A stretch of DNA of 64,000 bases, from NCBI GenBank assembly GCA_013076295.1, contig RQOL01000749.1:1-64000 (forward strand), in the 5' to 3' direction. The stretch is from Sanderia malayensis (taxonomy: Eukaryota; Cnidaria; Scyphozoa; Semaeostomeae; Pelagiidae). Made by a program: the position numbers and the translations under genes. Under the pieces are notes generated by a model. That model was not told where the DNA came from, ran no database searches, and saw only the letters and a program-made list of their open reading frames with translations. This document shows, in pieces, positions 55,501-64,000 of this stretch; positions within the stretch are counted from its first letter, which is position 1; every line of letters begins with the position of its first letter.

Positions 55501-58500
55501 CTTCAAGCAGCACGCAACAGTGAAGGTGAACAAGCATCAAAGAATACGGATTTCATGTGGGTTCTGCTAAAACACCAAGCAGCTCGTCGAGGTATTGAAT
55601 ATACAGTTCCGAACTGGACAGGTTTTAATTGCTTGATTTCACGAGAAAACACTTCCTGGCACCAGATAGCTTACTTACCTGCAATTAATCAATCTCCTAC
55701 AAAGCTAGAAACCGTGAAAGAGCTTCTGTTGCAGTAAAAGCTGAAAGCAGAGAAACTTGGGCTGCAGGAAACCGACGTAGTCTTGGATCTGGCTATTTAC
55801 GCTAAAGCTGTCGAAATTTTAATGATGCCCCAACACTAGAATTGCGAAATTTCATCGTTCTACGCATGGGCGCATTCCACACTTCGTGTATCTTTTTGGC
55901 AGTAATCGGGAAAAGATTTGGGGATGCAGGACTACGCAATATCGTCATTGAAGCAAATTTATTAGGTAAGGTAGTTTAAACCTCCACTCTATCGAATTAT
56001 ATTTTTTCCAGAAGTTGGACTACTCTTTTTGCTTTTGGAAACTTATGTTAAGTTCTCAATTGAATTGCCAACCTCTGCTTAGTTTCCTTGTAAGCTTGCA
56101 AATAAAATGACGCTATCAGTCAAGATTACAAATAACGCAAAGCGGCGTTTTTCAAAGTTTGAATTGGCGATTATATTGTGAACATAACCTTTTTGTTTCA
56201 GGTCACTTTTCAATAATGTCAAATTTAATACATTTCAATGACTACAGTGTCAAAAGGGAAGAAGAATACTAATTTTAAGTTTTGTTTTTAGGCGAAGCAT
56301 CAGTCAACAAGTTTCTGCATGGAAAGCACTACAATAACTGTATGCGAATTTATAAGTACCTGTTCGATGCATTAACTCGATTAAAAATTGACCGCTTTGA
56401 GGACTGGATGGCAAAAGAAGAGGAATTTCAATCGTTGCAACTTTTTGCCTCATCTAACGAGCTTGAACACTTCATTGACGACATCAGTAGTAAGAACTTC
56501 CACGAATTGTTGATGAAACATGACAACATTCTTGAACTCTTTAATAGATACGAAAATCATCTATCTGACCATACTGCTGCGGGACCAATGGCTACATTTT
56601 GGCAGTCCTTCCTTGAGATGATTAACATTTTATTCTGCTTCATCCGTTCATTGAGAATCGGTGATTGGCATCTTCACTTGGAGTCGACTCGGAAAATGCT
56701 ACCTTGGATGTTCGCATATGATTGTCCCAACTATTCTCGCCATCTTACCTAGTACTGGGCATAAATGCAAAAACTGCCAGAGAAGCATCCTTCAATTTAC
56801 GAGGAATTTAGGTGAGTTGTACAGGATTTTACGTTATCTGACGTAACTGTCAGGGTATACCGTATTTCCTCTAAAATGCGCCCACCCTTGAAAAAGTGCT
56901 CCCCCTTCAACCATTGAAAATTTAAATATCTTCCCCTTCCCCAAGATCAAAGTTTTGAAACCTTCATGTAAAATATAAAACAATGCAGCCAAAAATTTCT
57001 ATTAACTGACTAATTTTAATTATCTTGTTTTTATAATAATTATTAATAATTATTGATAATTAATATAATAATTATACTATTTTTGCAGAAATGGGAACTT
57101 CTCAACACGCCGACAGCCAACGCTATTGCTTCAGATCAAGTCATAGAGCAAACGATAAATCGTGAACAAAAGTGTCAAGAGGAATAACCGCTACAGTACC
57201 ACAAGCGGGACGGTGCAAAGATGGGTTCTCACCAGTCATTGCGCTGCTAAGGCTTTGGGCAAGCTAGAAAGCATGGTATATATTAACGATTCTCCTTCAA
57301 CAACAAAAGATCTTGGTGCGTCAAGGGTGGCATTTGATGAAGCCGCAGTCTGCCGAGTGTATGATATATTTTCAACATGGGGAAACCCATTTGAATTCAA
57401 TGAAAGTTTGTTCAATATCGCCTCTGGCTTGGTGGCATCTCCAGATGTAAGTAGAGATTTGCTAAATGCAGGTAGCTGTGGTGAAGCAGCACTACAGAGA
57501 TTTTTTAAGGAGAGAGTCAACTCAGGTGAAAAGCCCTTTTATGATGCCATCCCAAGATGCAATTTGAAATCATTTGCTGCACTCAAAGTCAAGAAATTGT
57601 GTAAGTTAAAAGAAAAGTCGATCACCATAAACGCAGAAAGAGGAATCTTTGCAAATTTACTGGTTATACGTGAAAAACGGGAAACAACCAGCATGAGAGA
57701 TCTTCTTTCATTTTCATTGGGACCCATTCCTTGGTCTCTTGCTTTACCGATGGAGGTCTTGTAAAGACAGTGAAGTCAAAGCTTTTGAGTGTCTCGAATC
57801 AGATGTGCCAAGTCTCGAAATGTTACCGGATGATACTGTCTATGTCTACGATGGAATGGTTCTTCTCCAACAGCTCGATGCCATTCATCTAGATACGTTT
57901 GGGGATATTTATTTTTATTCAACAGGGTAAGCAAAGGTCAATCAAAAAGCATTTTCTTGGTTACAGATCAGTACCTGCCAAACTCCGTCGAAGAAATGGA
58001 GCGAAATCGGCGGACAGCGGGCGGTGCCATTAAATTTACGCTCAACAGGAGAGAACAGAAGCGGCCGAAGCAATTTAAGAAATATTTGAGCGATCCATGC
58101 AACAAAATACAGCTAGTAAAATTCTTGATAGCTGATTGGAGCAATTCCGATAGGTTTAAATCCAAGATCGGAAATCGCTGTATTTATGTCACCGTCGAAG
58201 ATAAATGTTATGCAATATACGTCGAAGAAGAAGAAGTCCGCTGTACCGAAGCTGAGGAGCTATTTTCCAATCAGGAAGAAGCCGACACGAAGACCTTCTT
58301 TGCTGCAAACACGCTGAATTATTGGGACATGGAAACATATGCATTGTGACGGTGGATAGTGACATAGCAATTTACGCAATTTATTTTGCCGACCAATTCA
58401 AAAGTAATCTTTATATCAGAATTGGCTCAAAAAATTTGACACGCGTCCTTGATATCAAGGCGATCTATGACAACATTGGACCATCTGTTGCATCTTCTCT

Positions 58501-59169
58501 TCCAGCGTTACATGCTTTTACTGGGTGTGACTACACGAGTGCGTTTCATGGAATCGGGAAAGTTAAAGCCTTGAAAGTCCTTAAGAAAGATGAACGCTTC
58601 CAATATGTCTTTGGGGTTATTGGTGATGATTTCGAGTTCGATGGAGACCTTTTCGAGATCATTCAAGAGTTCGTCTGTACTTTGTATGGCCTGAAGTCAC
58701 TTTCTGACGTGAATGAAGCCAGGTACAAAAAGTTTTGTTCCAGTAAGCGGAAAATCCCGGAACCGCAACAACTTCCACCTACCAGTGACGAGCTTTTACA
58801 GCAATGTAAACGAGTTTCGTACGTTGCTGGTATCGTTAAACGGGCTTTCGAGCCGAATCCAGAAGTTCCATCTCTGCATGGTTTTGGATGGAAAATAAAC
58901 AGCGATGCCTTGGAAATCGAGTGGATGACCAAAAGCCCAGCACCAGATTCAATACTTGAGTTAGTTTCATGTAACTGTAAAAAGCTAAATGTGCTATGCA
59001 AAACTGTGTTTGCGTCAGCCATGGCCTTAAGTGCACAGACATGTGTGGGTGCACAAATTGCAACAACGACCTTGAGGAAGAAGATGATGATGTATCTGAT
59101 AGCGAGGACGATGCAGCCGAAGAGCATAATGATGAGGACTGTGAAAGCTCTGAAGGACCTGAAGATTAA
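52515..59169 (+). pseudogene. Academ transposase-like protein: zinc cluster, XPG/FEN1-like nuclease, CXC domain
   Basis: Exons: 52515-52687, 52916-53085, 53230-55965 (through the duplication), 56292-56811 and 57089 onward; splice phases agree at the first three junctions. Zinc clusters: HPKCYALFTHK and CCICGKRKTKK with YYHRSCKRDY. A middle region contains FVIFVWDNNDINPETLTG. Nuclease parts: VYVYDGMVLLQQ (57837-57872, first Asp), VTDQYLPNSVEEMERNRR, SNQEEADTK (Glu pair), VTVDSDIAIYA (Asp) and FTGCDYTSAFHGIGKVKALK (helix-hairpin-helix with Asp), the layout of FEN1/XPG 5' nucleases. A C-terminal CXC domain (CNCKK ... CVSHGLKCTDMCGCTNCNN) is read after a one-base slip near 59005; acidic tail to 59169. 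TAG/TAA stops at about 56750-56763 and shifts near 57137, 57760 and 57935 make it inactive. Confidence 0.8.
54034..55972 (+). other. Duplicated contig ends around a 100-N gap
   Basis: 54034-54951 (918 nt) and 55052-55972 (921 nt) are the same sequence. The left copy lacks three single bases (in GTGTGGG, ATACCACG and CCACTGTA) and has about five substitutions; those indels break its reading frame while the right copy is open. The Ns (54952-55051) are exactly 100, a conventional scaffold spacer. This is best read as two unmerged haplotype or error-bearing contig ends, not a biological tandem repeat. Confidence 0.9.
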
Positions 59170-59839
59170 GATATATCGAATCAACAATCTTTGTACTCTT
59201 GGTTAGAATCGGACTCTCTTATTTTTGCCTAAAATCATGTGGAAGTCTTTGTTTTGTTCCAATAAAAACTCATTTTGCCAAAACGTTTTGATCAATCGTG
59301 TCACATGTATTTTTCATAAGAAACTTGACTTGGCTCAAGCCCCAGTACTAAAAGTTTCTTAAATTTTCTATTGTTTTCTATTGTAAAAAACAATAGAAAA
59401 AAGAGTCTATTGTCCTTTATGAGAAATCCCACTACTGAGTTTATTGCAAACGAGCTTCTTATAAAAAATACGTGTATTTTTCACTTCTCGGATTTTCGGT
59501 CTGCCTCACAGTTAAAATGTGCTATAAAAAAATGTGAAAGAAATAAAAATATAAAAATGCGGGATTCCTATTGTTCTTACTAATCCCTTCCATTGTTAAT
59601 GCGTGAAATTCCCACGAGATGCGGGACAGTTGACAGCGCCCTCACTTTCTAAAATGGCGCTGCATGGAAATAGACGGCCTAAATCAATGAAACAAAATGA
59701 GTTGGACATGTATTTTAAGAAACTTGCAGCAATCCAACTCTTGAATTATTAAGAATAACACACAAGGTATCTTTTAAAATTGAAAATAAAATGCCCGCAA
59801 TTTTTTCCAGTGTGCATCACCATAGTGCCCTGACTATGT

Positions 59840-62800
59840 CTGACGCTGAAAGAAACTGGAGCTGACGCTGCATTAAATGAAGAATTTGATGTCGATTCAT
59901 CATTAGATGATATCAATGGCTGCTTATCTTGGAGGACAATTCCATTTGAAAACATGCATTTGGCCAAGAAAGAGTTGACTATAATAAACCTATCTCGTTC
60001 TGGAAGGGTCATAAACTTAGTCCCTACGATTATTAACGATCAACAGCATTGTGGCTTGTGCAGCAGCCTTTGGTCTCGAGAAAATAGCGTGGAACGTGGT
60101 TGGGTATATTGTAAAGACGCAAAGGTCTTTATGGATGTTGGAATTTGCTTGCCCAAGGTACAGTAAAAACATTGTATCCAACTGTTGGCATTTGTATCCA
60201 GTCATTTCAATTTTTATGTGTCGTTATTATTTTTATAGAGGAAAATTATAACATGTATCTTATAATTTTCCTCTTTGCAGTGTATTATATCAAATGTAGC
60301 AACAAGGAATGCGAATACAAGTACGAATACGATGGTTTGGAAGATGGGCTCTTAAATGTGGGACAGCACCTCGTTAGCCATAAGTTATTGAGAAGATTTA
60401 TGCTCAGCTTTCTACGTGGAAGGTAAGCACCAAAAGAAATTAGGAAAACAAAAGCAAATAGGACAAACAGGCCCGTACCTATACAGGGGGTGTAAGGTGT
60501 TACACCCGCCCAAGCAAAACTTCTGTCGGAAAATCACGACAGTTTCTATGCCTGTCGGCAAATTTTTAAATTGGTTGTATTCGGGGAATCCAAGAAGAAA
60601 ATTAGGTGCTGTAGCATAAACGGAAGCTCATTTTGGTGAATTTATGTTTTCCAAAATGTGCCGACAAATTAAACACAAAATAGTTAACTAAACTTAAAAA
60701 CATTCATGAAAACATCTCTTATAAATGGGTATTATTTGTGGGAACCACTCCCATTTTGTCGCCATAAATGTAAGCACGGTCCTACACACCCCCATAAAAT
60801 TTTGCTAGGAACGGCCCCAAGGATAAATTATCAAGATGTAAGAAATTATGCCAAATCATTCTTTTTCAGGATGCCTATTTACATTTTCCACTCCATTTAT
60901 GTGCAAGAAAAGCGTGATGATGGTCTTTCTGAGTTGGTTGAAAATTTCGTGTACAATAAGTTTAAAGATTTGTGGTATTCTTATTTGAGACTAACCGACA
61001 TTGATGTAAATAAGAATTTCGAGTGTAGCAAATGTTTGAATTCATCGGCCATTTTGCTCATGGATGCGACGTCCTTGTTGTTTAGAAGAGAATTGACCCA
61101 CTGGCGTCATTTCTGCAAACAGTTGAAAAGGACTCTCCAGAAAACATACCAAGATATAGGTAACTATACACAAATGGCTGAGCTAGTCAATTAGCCAAGC
61201 TGTTAAACTTTTGAAATTGAACTAAAATTGTTAAACATTAAATTTCAGCAAATTCAAGGAGAGAATCATGATCAAATCGAAGTCCTGCAGAACTCTTCTT
61301 CTGCGTTACTGTAACAGTTCTCGATGCAAGAAGAACAGGCTCAGCAGAGATGAATACGATGAGCTGCTTGATTTACTGCAGATGGAATCACCAGATATCA
61401 CTACATTGGTGAAAGAAATTAACGATTCTTCGGTAATGGAGGACCACCAATACACGAAACCCAACAAAAAAACACCGACGCTCTCGGCAGCCTTTACTTG
61501 CCCACACGTTTGGGTTCCTTTTATTGAAGCATTGGGCACTTCAACCCCTGTATGTGGAGTGATACATCAAGACGCAGATCTGTTGCATTCTTTAGAAGAG
61601 CTTATTGCTTCCAATTCCGTGACAAGTGCACAACTAAAGACGTTCAAGAGCTCAATGCCCATTCTTCACGATTTGATTGTATCACATGCCGATTTTCAAT
61701 TTCCAAAGTCACTGATTCCTGTGCTGAAGCTCATGATCGAAAGGTCAAAAAACCCTTTCAAGAATGCACCTTTAACAAGTGTTTCAGGGTTATTGTTGAC
61801 TAAAGATAGAGAATTGCGATACTCACACTGGCCAAAGCTCTACCAAGTTCGAGAGCGTGGTGTGTACGAAATGGATGTGAAAAGTGCCTCACGATCTTCT
61901 CATAGTTGTAATAAAAAAAGCACCGGACACCCAACGTTGTTGCCAGGAATATTCACAATGTTTGTGAACACGGTGAGCATTTACTTAAATGTTTTATGAC
62001 TCTATAAAACACTACAAACACTAGTCTTAACATCAATGAGTTGAAATTTTTCATAGAAATATGCTATGGATTTGAAATTATGTTGACCGAAGAATCGCCA
62101 GATGTTCCCTTCAGCGTCATTTTCACACGATTTGAAAAAGGTTAGTATTGGTGGACTTGTGTAAAATTATTCTGAATGGTTCAAACTCTTCGTATTATTA
62201 TCAAACCAGGGGATTAGCACACCTGATTGAAAGTGAAGGGGGTACACGGGGGGAAGGGGGTTTCTAAATCCACGCCCTCAGAGCGTCAGAAAACGCCATT
62301 TTCGTTCGATTATGGCTTTTCTGTGCACATTCATGCACTGTTGAGTTCAGAAACAAGACAGGAAACCATCAAAGAAACTGTGCCACTATATCGCGGTGTT
62401 ATACAGTGATGTAAACATATTAGTGAAAAGCAAGTTCACCAAGTTAATGACCATGTTTACGTGAAGATAAAGCTACCACGTATGACACTTGTGCTTGCGA
62501 ATTGTTTCTTTAATGCCATTGGACTATTTGAATAAGAGAAATTAAAAACTTTACATCCAACATCTGAAAAAAGGATTAAACCCGTCTTTGAAAAAAGTGA
62601 GAACAAATGAATGGCCTTTAGCTCCCCTAACCAATGGCTGCAGGGTCCTGGATCAAATCTGATATTGTCCTTTCGTTCCAGCCCCTGAAATCATTGTCTA
62701 TGATAATGCATGCAGTTTACATGAGTACTGCTTGAACAGACAACCAAGTTTCTTCAAAGACACCAAATTTCTAATCGATCAACTACATTGGAAAAATCAT

Positions 62801-63129
62801 ACAGGCAAGCAGTCATCATATTAATTATTCAATTTTTCTGACACGGGTTCTTCGTATGCACATGATATTCCAATGTTTTCAGCAATCCCAACTACTCAAT
62901 AAATCGCTATACCTTCTTCCTTCAGGATGCTCCGAAGGATACAATCTGGACAGATATCTCTCGCTACGGCATATAAATAGCCAAATAAAATGAGCAAATG
63001 AATTCCTGTCTCAAAAGAATAAAGCCAACTCTCTCCTATATGACGCACAACAATTTCATGCAGCATTGTTCATTGTTTTTATGGTACCGAAATTTATTAA
63101 CCAAGGAGAGACGCCAAAAAGCAAAGTAA
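59840..63129 (+). pseudogene. Multi-exon DDE-transposase-like (KDZ-like) gene
   Basis: Exons with splice sites: 59840-60157 (HCGLCSSLWSRENSVERGWV), 60281-60422 (KCSNKECEYKYEYDGLEDGL), 60870-61159 (FECSKCLNSSAILLMDATSL), 61249-61972 (long exon ending HPTLLPGIFTMF), 62057-62140 (EICYGFEIMLTEESPDVPFS), 62682-62804 (IIVYDNACSLHEYCLNRQPS, then LIDQLHWKNH; a GC donor follows) and 62926-63129 (GCSEGYNLDRYL, INSQ, then after an extra A in a run, NEQMNSCLKRIKPTLSYM). CxxC treble-clef words, then Asp in LLMDAT, Asp in IVYDNAC with H...H/C, and Glu in NEQ parallel the Kyakuja-Dileera-Zisupton transposase layout. Family placement is by pattern only. The 5' end lies beyond the Academ element. Confidence 0.5.
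60468..60819. mobile_element. hAT-like MITE (352 bp) in an intron
   Basis: Left end CAGGCCCGTACCTATA, right end (complement) TGGGGCCGTTCCTAGC, flanked by AGGACAAA (60460-60467) and AGGATAAA (60820-60827), an 8-bp duplication with one mismatch, as expected of hAT elements. It contains no transposase frame and sits between exons 2 and 3 of the KDZ-like gene. Confidence 0.6.
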
Positions 63130-63169
63130 CCATTGACATGAGTAAATTCTGCAATTTCTAAAACTTAGC

Positions 63170-64000
63170 TACATGTTTCTTTGCTTCATGAGACCAGTTT
63201 TGTGTTTTGTTAAGAAGTTGTGTATTTGTATGAAACAAACTGTTCTGAATACGAATTTTCGATGTTTCCATCTAATGTTGTGTTGACGAGACCAGTTTCG
63301 TGTTATGCTGAAGGCATAATTAAACTCCTGTGGAAAAACACCATATTTTGGTTCCTTCCACAGGATTGGGATTTGTACTGAAGTTATGTATTTGTGTGAA
63401 ACACACTGTTCTGAATACGAATTTTTGATGTTTCCATCTAATGTTGTGTTGACGAGACCAGTTTCGTGTTATGCTGAAGGCATAATTGAACTCCTGTGGA
63501 AAAACACCATATTTTGGTTCTTTCCACAGGATCGGGATTTCTACTGAAGTTATGTATTTGTGTGAAACACACTGTTCTGAATACGAATTTTCGATGTTTC
63601 CATCTAATGTTGTGTTGATGAGACGATTTTCTGTTATTCTGAAGGCATAATTAACTCCTGTGGAAACACCATATTTTGGTTCCTTCCACAGGATCGGGAT
63701 TTCTACTGAAGTTATGTATTTGTGTGAAACACACTGTTCTGAATACGAATTTTTGATGTTTCCACCTAATGTTGTGTTGATGAGACCATTTTCGTGTTAT
63801 GCTGAAAGCATAATCGAACTCCTGTGGAAAAGCACCATATTTTGGTTCCTTCCGCAGGATCGGGATTTCTACTCAAGTTATGTATTTGTGTGAAACACAC
63901 TGTTCTGAATACGAATTTTTAATGTTTCCATCTAATGTTGTGTTGACGAGACCAGTTTCGTGTTATGCTGAAGGCATAATTGAACTCCTGTGGAAAACAC
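63170..64000. repeat. 166-bp satellite continuing past the window edge
   Basis: About five units, marked by CTGTTCTGAATACGAATTTT at about 63240, 63406, 63572, 63734 and 63900. Each unit contains a 10-bp inverted repeat (TCCTGTGGAA ... TTCCACAGGA, loop about 20 nt) and a second hairpin TATGC-TGAAG-GCATA. Units differ by a few percent. The frame at 63660-63893 is a repeat artefact. Confidence 0.88.

Larger units (their letters stand above)
51907..59836. mobile_element. Academ-like DNA transposon, complete with termini
   Basis: The left end 51907-51963 begins TAGTCAGGGC and contains GCACACTGGAAA and GCGGGCATTTT. The right end 59788-59836 is its inverted counterpart (AAAATGCCCGC ... GCCCTGACTA). 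TGT flanks both sides (51904-51906, 59837-59839), a 3-bp target duplication. The only gene inside is the XPG-like/CXC protein gene on the plus strand. Academ elements are known for XPG-type nuclease domains and 3-4 bp duplications, which fits. True length is about 6.9 kb, since roughly 1 kb is a duplicated contig end plus 100 Ns. Confidence 0.82.

Noticed and set aside
54034..55972. Genuine tandem duplication of transposon coding sequence
   Set aside because: The 100-N gap, near-identity, and indels only in one copy point to unmerged contig ends.
51907..59836. TA target site with terminus GTCAGGG (mariner-like)
   Set aside because: The TA belongs to the inverted terminus itself (TAGTC/GACTA), and the protein has no mariner DDE motifs.

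Overview
This window is transposon-dense, intron-containing animal DNA. The metazoan assignment rests on GT-AG introns, a HECT ligase relic, Polinton, Academ-like, EnSpm, Penelope-like and RTE elements, and CCAAT/heat-shock/TATA promoters. The mix suggests a non-bilaterian or other invertebrate, most likely a cnidarian such as a coral, anemone or hydroid; that last step is inference. I see no rRNA, tRNA, CRISPR array or bacterial operon. Almost every coding region is broken by stops or single-base indels. Because two near-identical copies of one segment flanking a 100-N gap differ by three single-base indels, some frameshifts may be assembly or allelic artefacts.

Layout. 1-1.1 kb: decayed LINE (minus). 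1.7-2.1 kb: array of NotI-like palindromes. 2.6-4.7 kb: broken SAM/HECT E3 ligase gene. 5.7-8.1 kb: Penelope-like element (RT plus GIY-YIG) in the tail of an integrase-like DDE gene. 8.3-10.5 kb: SWIM-finger gene split by a 5'-truncated RTE LINE with an 8-bp target duplication. 10.7-11.5 and 21.9-22.2 kb: two arrays built on an ATTACAC core. 13.0-15.2 kb: 114-bp hairpin-rich satellite with a 684-bp higher-order period. 15.2-21.7 kb: EnSpm-type transposase and a divergent Ulp1-like protease gene. 22.8-23.7 kb: pseudokinase. 24.0-26.8 kb: giant foldback element. 27.2-30.4 kb: USP-like and PIF1-helicase relics. 30.6-32.7 kb: possible OB-fold gene with a mariner-like MITE in its intron.

32.75-48.78 kb is a nearly full-length Polinton/Maverick with inverted terminal repeats. 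It carries protein-primed DNA polymerase B, adenain-like protease, double-jelly-roll major capsid protein, minor capsid protein, basic virion-type proteins, integrase and packaging ATPase. Its cargo includes a Fic-domain protein and a possible Bcl-2-like protein. Its two internal promoters and its terminal repeats hold perfect heat-shock element arrays beside CCAAT and TATA boxes, an hsp70-like arrangement.

49.3-63.1 kb is a multi-exon gene with DDE-transposase-like (KDZ-like) features. It is interrupted by a 7.9-kb DNA transposon (51,907-59,836) that encodes an XPG/FEN1-like nuclease plus CXC domain protein. This transposon and the foldback element at 24-26.8 kb share the terminus TAGWCAGGGC, 3-bp target duplications and homologous coding sequence, so I assign both to the Academ superfamily. 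The window ends in a 166-bp satellite. I judge the Academ pair and the heat-shock-wired Polinton to be the strongest leads.
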